Source: Acidimicrobiales bacterium
Lineage (GTDB): Bacteria; Actinomycetota; Acidimicrobiia; Acidimicrobiales; SKKL01
Direction: 5' to 3'
NCBI GenBank assembly: GCA_034521975.1
Contig: JAXHLR010000009.1
Coordinates: 1 to 64,000, forward strand
DNA length: 64,000 nucleotides
The notes under the pieces are model-generated. The model was not told the origin of the DNA. It did no database searches and saw only the letters and a program-made list of their open reading frames with translations. Shown here one piece after another: positions 32,360-40,596 of the stretch (position 1 is its first letter; each line of letters begins with the position of its first letter). Position numbers and translations under genes: made by a program.

Positions 32360-33322
32360 GTGCCCGCGCCAGTGACCACCCTCGTGGCCGTCGCCGCCAT
32401 CCTCGTCATCGGGGCTGCGGCGACCGCTGTCGCCCGAGCGATCAGCTCGCGGCTCGATCATGACCAGCGCGACCGCTGGTTGCCATGGCTCATGGTCGCG
32501 CCGGTCCTCGCCGTGCTCGGCGTGTGGGTCGTCGTACCCGCCTTCCAGACGGTCTGGCTGAGCTTGGTCCACGATGGACGGTTCGCGGGGGCCGACCACC
32601 TCGGGTGGCTGCTCAGCAGCAGCGGGGCCAGGACGGCGCTGCGCAACACGGTGGCGTGGGCGGTGCTGGTCCCCACCATCTCGGTGTCGGTCGCCCTCGG
32701 CCTCGCGATGCTCGCCGAGCGCCTTCGGTCCGGCCGCCTGCTCGTCACCGTCGTGCTGGCCCCAGCGATGGTCTCCTTCGCCGCGGTGGCGGTCACCTGG
32801 CGCATCCTGCTGGCGTTCCGTCCGGCCGGGACCGACCAGGTGGGACTGTTGAACCAGATGGTGACCACCCTGGGATTGGATCCCGTCGCCTGGCTGGTGC
32901 AACCGCCCGTGAACACCGTGCTGATCGCGGGCGGCCTCGTCTGGGCGACCGCGGGTGTGTGCGTGCTCGTCCTGTCGGCCGCCATCGCTCGCGTCCCCGA
33001 GGAGGTTCGCGACGCGGCCCGGGTCGACGGTGCCGATCAGACCCAGGTCTTTGCACGTGTGACCCTCCCCTCGATCAAGGGAGCGGTCGTGGTCGCAGCC
33101 GCCGTCACCGCCATCATGTCGATCCGGGTGTTCGACCTCGTCTGGATCACCACCGGTGGCGATCACGGGAGCACGGTCGCCGGCACCGCGATGTTCCAGA
33201 CCGCTCTCGTCGAAGACCAGCCCGGCCGGGGGGCCGCCCTGGCGGTGGCGATGCTGGTGCTGATCGTCCCCGCGGCCACGGTCCTGGTCCGCCGGGTCCG
33301 CCGGGCAGAGGCGCTGCGGTGA
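32360..33322 (+). CDS. ABC transporter permease, MalF/UgpA-like
   Basis: 320 residues with about seven or eight membrane spans. The EAA loop that contacts the ATPase is EEVRDAARVDGADQTQVF followed by TLPSIK. Length and order fit the first permease of a carbohydrate-uptake ABC system. An extra N-terminal helix (1-25) precedes the usual start. It overlaps the second permease by 4 bases. No substrate-binding protein or ATPase gene is in the window, so the transport complex must draw these from elsewhere, and the sugar or other substrate is unknown. Confidence 0.85.
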   Translation: MPAPVTTLVAVAAILVIGAAATAVARAISSRLDHDQRDRWLPWLMVAPVLAVLGVWVVVPAFQTVWLSLVHDGRFAGADHLGWLLSSSGARTALRNTVAWAVLVPTISVSVALGLAMLAERLRSGRLLVTVVLAPAMVSFAAVAVTWRILLAFRPAGTDQVGLLNQMVTTLGLDPVAWLVQPPVNTVLIAGGLVWATAGVCVLVLSAAIARVPEEVRDAARVDGADQTQVFARVTLPSIKGAVVVAAAVTAIMSIRVFDLVWITTGGDHGSTVAGTAMFQTALVEDQPGRGAALAVAMLVLIVPAATVLVRRVRRAEALR

Positions 33323-34260
33323 GCAGGTCGCGAGCAGCAGGTCGCGCCCGCCCCATCGCGGGGACCGCACAGGCGGCGCGGGCCATCGGGTCGTTGCCGG
33401 GACGTCTTGTGGTCGCGGTGGTGGTCGTCGTGTGGTCCCTGCCTGCCGCTGGGGTGTTGATCACCTCCTTCCAACCCGCAGACACGGCCACCACCAGCGG
33501 TTGGTGGAGCGTGGTGGGCGATCCCCAGCTCACCGTCGACAACTACCGGCAGGTCTTGGGCGCGGGGTCGGCCGGCGGCGATCTGTTCCAGGGCTTTCTG
33601 GCCTCGGTGGCGGTCGCCGTTCCCGCCACGCTGGCGCCTCTCGGGCTGGCTGCGGTCGCCGCCTACGCGTTCGCCTGGGCCCGCTTCGCGGGACGCGACT
33701 GGCTGTTCCTCGCCGTGGTCGCGCTCGCGCTCGTACCGCTGCAGATGACGCTGGTCCCGCTGGTGTCGGCCTACTCGGACGGGGTCCGGGTGTTCGGGAT
33801 TCCCATCGTCCCCGACCTCGGTCTCGCCGGCTCGTGGCTGGGGCTGTGGATGGCTCACACCGCCTTTGCGCTTCCGATCGCGGTGCTGGTGCTGCGCGGC
33901 GCGATGGCGGCGATCCCCTCCCACCTCGTCGACGCCGCCCGCACCGACGGCGCCAGCCACCTCGACGTGTTCGCCAGGGTGGTGGTCCCGCTCTCGGTGC
34001 CGGCCCTCGCGGCGGTCGCCGCGCTGCAGTTCCTCTGGGTGTGGAACGACTTCCTTGTCGCCAGTGCCCTGCTGGGACGCATCGAGCCCGGCACCTCACC
34101 CATCACCCTGGGGCTCGCCGCCCTGGTCGAGAGTCGGGGCCAAGAGCTGCACCTGCTGAGTGCCGGCACGGTCGTCACCGCCGCGGTTCCCCTGGTGGTC
34201 TTCGTCGTGCTCCAGCGCTTGGTGGTCCAGGGGGCACACGCCGCGACCTTCGACCAGTGA
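33319..34260 (+). CDS. ABC transporter permease, MalG/UgpE-like
   Basis: 313 residues, six membrane spans, with the EAA-loop SHLVDAARTDGASHLDVF and VVVPLSVPALA that follow the MalG pattern. The N-terminus is basic and 30 residues longer than usual. GTG start inside the stop of the first permease (GTGA). Together they would form the membrane channel of a carbohydrate ABC importer. The gene is followed after 35 bases by the promoter of ferredoxin copy 2. Confidence 0.85.
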   Translation: MSRSRAAGRARPIAGTAQAARAIGSLPGRLVVAVVVVVWSLPAAGVLITSFQPADTATTSGWWSVVGDPQLTVDNYRQVLGAGSAGGDLFQGFLASVAVAVPATLAPLGLAAVAAYAFAWARFAGRDWLFLAVVALALVPLQMTLVPLVSAYSDGVRVFGIPIVPDLGLAGSWLGLWMAHTAFALPIAVLVLRGAMAAIPSHLVDAARTDGASHLDVFARVVVPLSVPALAAVAALQFLWVWNDFLVASALLGRIEPGTSPITLGLAALVESRGQELHLLSAGTVVTAAVPLVVFVVLQRLVVQGAHAATFDQ

Positions 34261-34295
34261 ACGATGGCACCGTCGCCGGTTTCCTCGCGAACTTC

Positions 34296-34323
34296 CGTGT
34301 TTATTCGCCCGTGTGCCTAGACT
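34296..34323 (+). promoter_or_regulatory. Promoter of ferredoxin gene copy 2
   Basis: CGTGTTTATTCG (34296-34307) and TAGACT (34318-34323), matching the element upstream of copy 1. Sequence between promoter and gene differs, but the GAGAGGTTCGC ribosome-site region just before the ATG is shared. Confidence 0.5.
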
Positions 34324-34383
34324 GGTGCCAGCGGCCGAACTGCGGCCACCCCCCCACCACCTGGATACGAGAGGTTCGCGCTC

Positions 34384-34626
34384 ATGGGTATGAAGGTCTG
34401 GATCGACCAGGATCTGTGCACCGGCGACGGCTTGTGCGAAGAGATCGCCCCCGATGTGTTCACCCTGCTCGACGACGGCCTGGCCTATGTCAAGGAGGGC
34501 GACAAGGTCATGTCGGACCCCGGTGGAGCCGAGGGCCTGGCCAGCGTCCCCGGCGGCCAGGAAGACGCCGTCATCGAGTCGGCCGAGGAATGTCCCGGCG
34601 AGTGCATCTTCATCGAGGTCGACTAG
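34384..34626 (+). CDS. Ferredoxin, single-cluster acidic type (copy 2)
   Basis: 80 residues, with the same CTGDGLC and CPGEC cluster ligands as copy 1. Differs by Gly2 for Ala and Ser54 for Asn, and by only a few silent bases. Such near-identity across 240 bases, with conserved promoter elements but divergent flanks, points to recent duplication or gene conversion. Partner enzyme unknown. Confidence 0.88.
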   Translation: MGMKVWIDQDLCTGDGLCEEIAPDVFTLLDDGLAYVKEGDKVMSDPGGAEGLASVPGGQEDAVIESAEECPGECIFIEVD

Positions 34627-34637
34627 CAACCCGCCGC

Positions 34638-36563
34638 TCAGGCACCGCTGGCCTCGAACACCCGCACATAGAGCACCGGTCCTTCCTGGGCGCGCGCGTA
34701 GCGGGCGAAGGTTGCCGGCGGGATCTCCGGTGAGATCACCAGGTCGAGTCTGACCAAGCCCAACAGCTCTCCGCGCCGCACCATCGGTCTGGCCGACTCG
34801 GGGGAGATGCGCGGTCGGTCGACGACCACCAACCCATCTGCCGCGTCGATCCGCGCCATGATGGCGTCGTTGGCAGCGGCGAGCTCGTCGAGCGCGGCCT
34901 GATCGGGGTCGTGGGCCGCGATCAGATCCCAGTCCGGAAATGGGGCGGCGACCGGCTCCGACCCGAGCAGGGGCACCAGGAGCGTGTCGACCGCCTCGGT
35001 GTCGTGGGCTCGGTGCGACCCGAAGGAGCCCTCCCACATCGGTGGCACCAGTGCTTCCAAGCCGCGGCGTTCCAGTTCGTGGACCAGCCCCATGGAAACC
35101 GCCGATTGCTCGAGATCGGCCCGCACGTCGACGACCACCGTGGAACCCGGTGGGAGGTCGGCGGCCACCTGATCGGCCACCGCACCGGTCGCCGGCCCAT
35201 GTCGCGGTGCCAGCAGCCCCGTCCTCGCGGCGGATCCATCCGAGCCGATCACGGCCACGGCGACGATGCCCAGGGCCAGGGCCAGCTGGAACCCGATCAC
35301 GGCTCCGCGGGCTGCCACGGGCGCAGGCGGGGTCTGGTCGTCTCGGTGTGGGGCAGTCCGGTCGACGAGGCTGGCAAGTCCACATGCGACCATCCCGACC
35401 CACAACATCGCGGTGAACGGCCACAGCCACAAGAAGTTGTGGAGCGCGTAGATCGACAGCACCTGGTCCGGGATGCGGCTGGCTGCCACCATGCCACCAC
35501 CCAGGCCGGCGAGGCCGACCGCGACCAGCAGCGAGAGGGTCGGCCGGTGTCGCAACTGGGTGCCCGCGAAGATGATGGCGATCGCTAGCAGCGCGAGCGC
35601 GGCCAACTGGCGGGCACCGCCGGCGGGACCGACGAGCTCGAAGGTCGACCGCTCGGCGGTGAGCCACGGCGGGAACACCAGGGCGTGGGAGACGAGATCC
35701 CACGCCCGGCTCAACCCGACGACCGGATCATCCGAGCCCGCCGCTCCGACCAGGGTCCACAGGTTCTTGCGGCCGGTGACCATGTCGAGCGCGACCGGGC
35801 TCCACACCAGAGCCATGGCGATGCCAGCCGCCACCAGGGGCCGCCATTGGGCCCGAACGCCGGAACGAGCCCGGGCGACCACCTCTGACGATCCCGTCCC
35901 GGTGCGCAGGGCCGTGATGCCTGCGAAGCCGAGCACCACCATCGTCGTGGCCGCCACCGGTACGACGAGGCTGACGTGAGCCTGGGCCGCGTAGCTGCCG
36001 GCGAGGACCGCGATCGGCAGCGCCCACAGGCGGCCGCTCGCCGCGACGACCACAGCGACGCCGAAGGCCCCCAATGGCAACCACGCCGCGTAGGGGTTGT
36101 AGGGATCGATGAGGATCTCTCCCCGCAGCGACCAGGTGCAGAGCACCATCACGAGGGCGGCGACGAGACGACCGTTGCGACCCGCAAGCCATCCGGCCAT
36201 CACCACCACCGCCACAACAGCCAGCGCGTTCACCGCGGCCACCGCCAGCATGGGGGCGATGCGGTGGTCCCACACCATCTGGCCCGCGGCGATGACCCAG
36301 AACTCGAGCGGACCGGGATGGTGCACAGCCTGTCCGACACTGTCGCTCAGCGTGGTGGGCATGCCGACCAGGGGGCTGTGGCGGCTGAACACGTCGGTGG
36401 CCCGCAGGACGATCGCCGCGGTGTCCCCCACCGGCCGCCAGGTCGGCGCCGCCCGAGCGGCGCTGCCGAGGATCGGTCCGGAGGCGACGATGCCGAGCAC
36501 GAGGGCCTCGATCCGGGCTCGCGTCCCCGGCGACACCGACTGCGGAGGCGTCACGACAGGCAC
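34638..36563 (-). CDS. Large polytopic membrane protein, possible GT-C glycosyltransferase-like
   Basis: 641 residues with roughly 10-12 membrane spans in 20-460 and a soluble C-terminal domain (about 465-641). HHPGPLEFWVIAAGQ and an acidic residue in the first extracytoplasmic loop recall the GT-C fold enzymes (ArnT/PMT-type) that use polyprenyl-phosphate sugars, but no firm motif proves it. The C-terminal domain contains VVVDVRADLEQSAVSM and looks like an extracytoplasmic globular part. GTG start 13 bases inside the marP gene's 3' end, so it is the last gene of the ttuB-ttuA-trmI-marP unit. Function unassigned. Confidence 0.68.
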   Translation of the reverse strand: MPVVTPPQSVSPGTRARIEALVLGIVASGPILGSAARAAPTWRPVGDTAAIVLRATDVFSRHSPLVGMPTTLSDSVGQAVHHPGPLEFWVIAAGQMVWDHRIAPMLAVAAVNALAVVAVVVMAGWLAGRNGRLVAALVMVLCTWSLRGEILIDPYNPYAAWLPLGAFGVAVVVAASGRLWALPIAVLAGSYAAQAHVSLVVPVAATTMVVLGFAGITALRTGTGSSEVVARARSGVRAQWRPLVAAGIAMALVWSPVALDMVTGRKNLWTLVGAAGSDDPVVGLSRAWDLVSHALVFPPWLTAERSTFELVGPAGGARQLAALALLAIAIIFAGTQLRHRPTLSLLVAVGLAGLGGGMVAASRIPDQVLSIYALHNFLWLWPFTAMLWVGMVACGLASLVDRTAPHRDDQTPPAPVAARGAVIGFQLALALGIVAVAVIGSDGSAARTGLLAPRHGPATGAVADQVAADLPPGSTVVVDVRADLEQSAVSMGLVHELERRGLEALVPPMWEGSFGSHRAHDTEAVDTLLVPLLGSEPVAAPFPDWDLIAAHDPDQAALDELAAANDAIMARIDAADGLVVVDRPRISPESARPMVRRGELLGLVRLDLVISPEIPPATFARYARAQEGPVLYVRVFEASGA

Positions 36564-37717
36564 CGGTCGGTGTCGACTGGCTCGGAGAGGTCGCCTTGGA
36601 GCGCGGCGAGGATCTCGTCGGCGGTCAGGGCGTAGGCGACGGTGTCACGGTCGGGGGCGATGGCAAAGGCCATGCCGACCGCGGCACCATCGGCGGCGAC
36701 GATCGGTGCGCCCGAATCGCCACCTTCGAGCATCGAAGCAATGGCATACACCTCGCGCCGGACTCGGTCGTCGTTGTAGATGTCGCGGCCGGTTGCGGTG
36801 AGGTGGCGGGCGATCTCGAAGGGCGCGATCCGCAGCTCGCCTCCAGCGGGGAACCCGAACGCCCCTCCTCTGACACCGACCTCGCCCGAACGGAGCGCGA
36901 TCGGTGGCCGGTCGAGACCGGAGACCGAGAGCACCGCCAGGTCGCGCCCGGGGTCGAACAGCACCACCTGGGCCTCGAGCTCGACCCCGTCGTCGCGACG
37001 GACGAGGGTGCTGGGCTCGCCGGCCACCACGTGGGCGTTGGTGAGGACGAGGCCGTCGTCCACCACGAACCCGGTGCCCACCTGGATCCGTCGGCAGGCG
37101 AGTCCCTCGACCCGCACGACCGAGCGCGCCACCCCCGCTGCGACATCGGGGCCGAGGCCGGACTCGCTCGGTGGGGCCACGACGTGGGGCGTGGGCTGGA
37201 GCGCATCGAGCACGCGAGGGAACTGGGTGTCGCCCACGATCTGGCCGAGGGCCTGGATGCTGTCGGGCGCTTCGGGCATGACAGCGTCGACCAGCTGGGC
37301 GACCCTCGACCCGCGGGCCTGCTGGGCGGGCCATTGACGGACATCGGCCATCACCGGCACGAGCAGCCACACCACGAGCACGACCCCGAAACAGCTCACG
37401 GCCCCGCCGGCGATCCGGTCCGCGGGGTGGACCCGGGCTCCGGAGACCACGAACCGCAGCCGGTTGCCGATCAGCAGACCGATGACCAAGCCTGCCGATC
37501 CGAGCGCCAGCATGACCAGGCCCAGGGTGATGAACACCCGGCTCGTCGGTGCGCCCTCGAGCCGGTCGACCAACCACGGCAGGAGCCTGGCCCCGAGGAG
37601 CAGACCAGCGGCCAACCCGAGCCACGAGGTGGCCCTGGTGACGAAGCCGAGCTGCCAGCCACCGGCGAAGGCGATGACCAAGCCCGCCACGATCACCAAA
37701 TCGAGCACGTTGGGCAC
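36551..37717 (-). CDS. marP: Membrane serine protease, MarP-like (CvpA domain plus trypsin-like domain)
   Basis: 388 residues. Four N-terminal membrane helices (about 5-125) of CvpA type, then a chymotrypsin-like protease domain outside the membrane with His in LTNAHVV, Asp in DPGRDLAVL and Ser in EGGDSGAPI. This order is that of mycobacterial MarP, which is needed for acid resistance by acting on a cell-wall hydrolase. CRRIQVGTGFVV contains a Cys near the expected stabilising disulfide. GTG start, 12 bases after trmI. Confidence 0.87.
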   Translation of the reverse strand: MPNVLDLVIVAGLVIAFAGGWQLGFVTRATSWLGLAAGLLLGARLLPWLVDRLEGAPTSRVFITLGLVMLALGSAGLVIGLLIGNRLRFVVSGARVHPADRIAGGAVSCFGVVLVVWLLVPVMADVRQWPAQQARGSRVAQLVDAVMPEAPDSIQALGQIVGDTQFPRVLDALQPTPHVVAPPSESGLGPDVAAGVARSVVRVEGLACRRIQVGTGFVVDDGLVLTNAHVVAGEPSTLVRRDDGVELEAQVVLFDPGRDLAVLSVSGLDRPPIALRSGEVGVRGGAFGFPAGGELRIAPFEIARHLTATGRDIYNDDRVRREVYAIASMLEGGDSGAPIVAADGAAVGMAFAIAPDRDTVAYALTADEILAALQGDLSEPVDTDRCLS

Positions 37718-37729
37718 GATCGCTCCTGG

Positions 37730-38503
37730 TCAGGCGCCCATGAGGCGTGCGTGGGTGAGGAACCCCGTGTGGCCCACCATGCGATGGTCGGGCCGCACGG
37801 CCTGGCCGTCGATGTGCCAGCCGCGCTGGAGGATCTCGACGGTGTCGGCGAAGCCGAACGGGCCCTCGGCCAACCGGGCGCGCAGGGAGCTGGCCTGGGT
37901 GATGCTGGGGGTGTAGGCCACGAGGATCCCACCAGGGCGAAGCGCGGCTTCGGCGTGGGGAACGACCCGCCACGGCTCGGGAAGATCGAGCACGACCCGG
38001 TCGTAGCCCACTCCGTCGATGCCGTCGTAGCAGTCGCGCTCTTCGACCAGGTACCGATCGGTGGCCTCGGTGCCGAGGAACGACTCGACGTTCTTGCGGG
38101 CGCGGGCAACGAAGTCGGCCCGCAACTCATAGCCGGTGACCACCGCCCCTGCCCGCAGCAGGGTCATCGACAGCGCGCCCGATCCGACACCGGATTCCAG
38201 CACCCGCGCGCCAGGAAAGATGTCGGCGAGCATCAGGATCGGGCCGAGGTCCTTGGGGTAGATCACCTGGGCGCCGCGGGGCATCTTCAGCACGAAGTCC
38301 GCCAGCGTGGGGCGCACCACCCGATAGCGCGCACCCCGAGTGGAACTCACCGTGGTGCCCTCCTCGGAGCCGATGAGCTGATCGTGGGCGACGAACCCGC
38401 TGTGGGTGTGGAACTCGCCACCCGCCTGGAGGGTGACCAGGTAGCGCCGCTGCTTGTTGTCGAGGAGCAGGACCCGCTCGCCCGCGGCCAGGGGTCGGCT
38501 CAC
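37730..38503 (-). CDS. trmI: tRNA (adenine(58)-N1)-methyltransferase TrmI
   Basis: 257 residues. N-terminal beta domain, then the SAM-binding VLESGVGSGALSMTLL, GYELRADF and the catalytic-loop DLPEPW, all typical of TrmI. It methylates A58 in the T-loop of tRNA. The GTG start lies in the stop of the TtuA-like gene (4-base overlap). In Thermus, m1A58 promotes thiolation of U54 by TtuA, so the pairing here is functionally sensible. Confidence 0.9.
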   Translation of the reverse strand: MSRPLAAGERVLLLDNKQRRYLVTLQAGGEFHTHSGFVAHDQLIGSEEGTTVSSTRGARYRVVRPTLADFVLKMPRGAQVIYPKDLGPILMLADIFPGARVLESGVGSGALSMTLLRAGAVVTGYELRADFVARARKNVESFLGTEATDRYLVEERDCYDGIDGVGYDRVVLDLPEPWRVVPHAEAALRPGGILVAYTPSITQASSLRARLAEGPFGFADTVEILQRGWHIDGQAVRPDHRMVGHTGFLTHARLMGA

Positions 38504-39474
38504 GAACCACCTGCCCGGGTCGGATCGCGGTCGTCGGGGCGGGCACGCCGTGGGGTCAGCTCGACCGGCTGGCTCCCGCCCGCCTGGTCGAGGAGGCGGC
38601 AGAACGCGCACACCTCGCCCGGCGTGGGAGCACCGCAACGCTCGCAGCTTCCGAGCGCGGCCTGCTCCTCGGCCATGCCGTCACGAAACCGCTCCGAGGC
38701 GCGGGCGAGGTACCCGAAGTAGAACTCGTGCTTGGCGCCGGGCGACCGGGCCTCGATGGCGTTGAGCGCTTCCTTGTAGGCGAGGTGGCGGTTGCCGGCA
38801 GCCATGGGGCACTCGTCGACCTGGTAGTCGATGCCCCGTACCAGGCAGTAGGCCGCCATCTCACGCTCGCCCAGTCGGACCAGGGGCTTGACCTTGCGGG
38901 GGAAGCCCTCGCGCGCGGGAAGGACCGGGAGCTGCCGGGCAAGGTACTCGGTGTGCCAGTGCAAGACGTTGCCGAACAGCACCGCCGCCTCGTCGTCGAG
39001 GTTGTGTCCGGTGGCCACTGCGTCGTACCCACCCTCGAGCGCTGCCCGGTCGAACAGGTGGCGCTTCGACAGGCCGCAGGCCGAGCACGGTGCACGCCGG
39101 GCGGCCCTGGACCCGCTGGGGATGTCATATCCGTACTCGGACCGGAGGTCGATCTCGACCAGGTTCGCGTCCCGACCGGCGGCGAAGCGGCGGGCGTGGT
39201 GTGCCGACTCCTCGCTGTAGTCGTCGATGCCCAGTCCGAGGTAGAGCCCGTCGGCCTGGTAGCCGAGCTCGAGCAGGAGGTCCCACAGCGCGAGCGAGTC
39301 CTTGCCACCCGATACCGCCACCAGGACCCGATCACCGGGCTCGAGCATCGAGTGCTGCTTGATCGCCTTGGCGACCTGGTCGCGGCACAGGCGCAGGAAG
39401 TGCTCGGTGCAGAAGTTCGCGTTGTGGCGGCGGATGTCGATGACCGCCGGCTCGCGACAGACCCGGCACTTCAC
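38500..39474 (-). CDS. ttuA: TtuA-like tRNA 2-thiolation enzyme
   Basis: 324 residues. N-terminal zinc finger (Cys3, Cys6, Cys22, His25), PP-loop SGGKDS at 55-60, the CxxC of APCSACGLSK plus a later Cys in DECPMAAG that would hold an iron-sulfur cluster, TGHNLDDEAAV, and a C-terminal CERCG ... CAFC zinc finger. This is the TtuA/NCS6 layout, activating U54 of tRNA and adding sulfur supplied by a ubiquitin-like carrier, whose gene lies immediately upstream and overlaps by 4 bases. Confidence 0.88.
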   Translation of the reverse strand: MKCRVCREPAVIDIRRHNANFCTEHFLRLCRDQVAKAIKQHSMLEPGDRVLVAVSGGKDSLALWDLLLELGYQADGLYLGLGIDDYSEESAHHARRFAAGRDANLVEIDLRSEYGYDIPSGSRAARRAPCSACGLSKRHLFDRAALEGGYDAVATGHNLDDEAAVLFGNVLHWHTEYLARQLPVLPAREGFPRKVKPLVRLGEREMAAYCLVRGIDYQVDECPMAAGNRHLAYKEALNAIEARSPGAKHEFYFGYLARASERFRDGMAEEQAALGSCERCGAPTPGEVCAFCRLLDQAGGSQPVELTPRRARPDDRDPTRAGGS

Positions 39475-39707
39475 GGCGATCCGTCCTCGTCGCCGCGTCG
39501 ATCGACCGGCCCGGATCCGCCGGAGATCACCGGGCGGATCTCGACCTCGTCGGAGTCGTGCAGCTGAGCGTCGCCCGCGATGAGCTCGTCGCCCCTGATC
39601 ACCAGGAACGACTCGCGGTTCAGCTCGAGGCGGGCGAGCAACGTGTTGACCGACATCGTGCCGCTCACCTCGATCGCACGGGTTGGGTTCCGCAACAGCA
39701 CCTTCAC
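39471..39707 (-). CDS. ttuB: Ubiquitin-like sulfur carrier protein, TtuB-like, with C-terminal tail
   Basis: 78 residues. Beta-grasp domain (1-62: KVLLRNPTRAIEV, LLARLELN, LVIRGDEL, DEVEIRPVISGG). The diglycine that should be C-terminal is at 63-64 and is followed by 14 more residues, SGPVDRRGDEDGSP. Sulfur carriers need a free C-terminal Gly for activation, so the tail would have to be removed or an unusual activation used. The tail codons run into the 4-base overlap with ttuA. GTG start, preceded by GGAGG. Confidence 0.82.
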   Translation of the reverse strand: MKVLLRNPTRAIEVSGTMSVNTLLARLELNRESFLVIRGDELIAGDAQLHDSDEVEIRPVISGGSGPVDRRGDEDGSP

Positions 39708-39782
39708 GCCTCCATCATGGCAACTCCACCGGCCCGCGCCGACATGGGAGGCAGTGACGGTCTCGGGGAGGCGGGCCGGGGC

Positions 39783-40016
39783 TCAGCTCCGGGCCTGGCG
39801 ACGGGCCCGGCGGCTGGTCGGCGGAGGAGGCAGGTGATCGATCACCAGCCGCTCGCCGGGGGCGAGGGCCTCGAGGTAGACGGTCTGTGGCTGCTTGGAC
39901 CGCAGCCGGTTCGCCGTCCGGAGCAACCAGGCCGCGGTTCCCACGATGAGCCAGGTTCGACTCCCCTGTCCGTGGAACGCCCTGGCCAAGGCCCGTCGTT
40001 GGACGCCGTGGAGCAT
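39783..40016 (-). CDS. Small basic protein of a three-gene membrane-protein unit
   Basis: 77 residues, strongly basic, with one short hydrophobic stretch (TWLIVGTAAWLL) and an Arg-rich C-terminus (RRARRQARS). No family recognised. Its ATG shares one base with the stop of the preceding small membrane protein (TGATG), so it seems to be the third member of that unit. Confidence 0.55.
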   Translation of the reverse strand: MLHGVQRRALARAFHGQGSRTWLIVGTAAWLLRTANRLRSKQPQTVYLEALAPGERLVIDHLPPPPTSRRARRQARS

Positions 40017-40219
40017 CAGACCCTGCGGATCTCGACGACCGTCGACTGCTTCTTGCCCTTGCGGCGACCGAGCAGGAAGGCGACGATCAGCAGGCCGACG
40101 GCGCCTGCAACCCCGGCGACGAAGATCGCACCCATCGACGACTCGACGGTGTCGTCGACCTCGCTCTGCAGCTCGCGGAACTTGGCCTCGATGTCGTCTC
40201 GGTTGATGGCGGCGCTCAT
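40016..40219 (-). CDS. Small single-span membrane protein
   Basis: 67 residues: a charged helical N-terminus (DDIEAKFRELQSEVDDTVES), a membrane span (about 31-49, AIFVAGVAGAVGLLIVAF) and a basic tail. The ATG lies in a 4-base overlap with the holin-like gene upstream. Likely partner of that protein in a membrane complex; function unknown. Confidence 0.65.
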   Translation of the reverse strand: MSAAINRDDIEAKFRELQSEVDDTVESSMGAIFVAGVAGAVGLLIVAFLLGRRKGKKQSTVVEIRRV

Positions 40220-40533
40220 GCGGACTTCCTTCCCTGGATGGCCTTGACCGCGATGAGCACGACCACGAGGAGCCCGCCCAGCACGATCAGATACGGCAGC
40301 CAGGAGAGGTTGCCGGTGAAGTTCGTGCCGGTCTCGGTCTGCAGCGCCCGCAGCCCTGCGAGGGCGAGCATGATCACGCCGAGGGTGACCAGCAGCGATC
40401 CGGCCATGCCCCATGCCAGGTAGCGACCGATGCCCTTGAGCGGGGTCACGGTCTCCTGTTTGGCGTAGTCGACCAGCATGGTCTTGAGCTCGCCGACGGT
40501 GTCGGTGGTGGCCTTGGGTTCAGATGCGGGCAC
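40216..40533 (-). CDS. Holin-X-like actinobacterial membrane protein
   Basis: 105 residues with an N-terminal amphipathic helix (VGELKTMLVDYAKQETV, KGIGRYLAWG) and two membrane spans (about 45-65 and 77-96). This resembles the Actinobacterial putative holin-X (phage holin superfamily III) group, chromosomal proteins whose holin function is doubtful. No other phage gene is nearby. Heads a unit of three coupled small genes. Confidence 0.65.
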   Translation of the reverse strand: MPASEPKATTDTVGELKTMLVDYAKQETVTPLKGIGRYLAWGMAGSLLVTLGVIMLALAGLRALQTETGTNFTGNLSWLPYLIVLGGLLVVVLIAVKAIQGRKSA

Positions 40534-40596
40534 GGCACTCCTCGGTCACGGGGTTCCTTCTTCCTAGCGGCACCGAACGGTGGTGGCAACCGGGCC

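Noticed and set aside
40016-40533. Holin-like gene as a sign of prophage
   Set aside because: No integrase, terminase, capsid or lysin gene nearby; this holin-X type is common on actinobacterial chromosomes.
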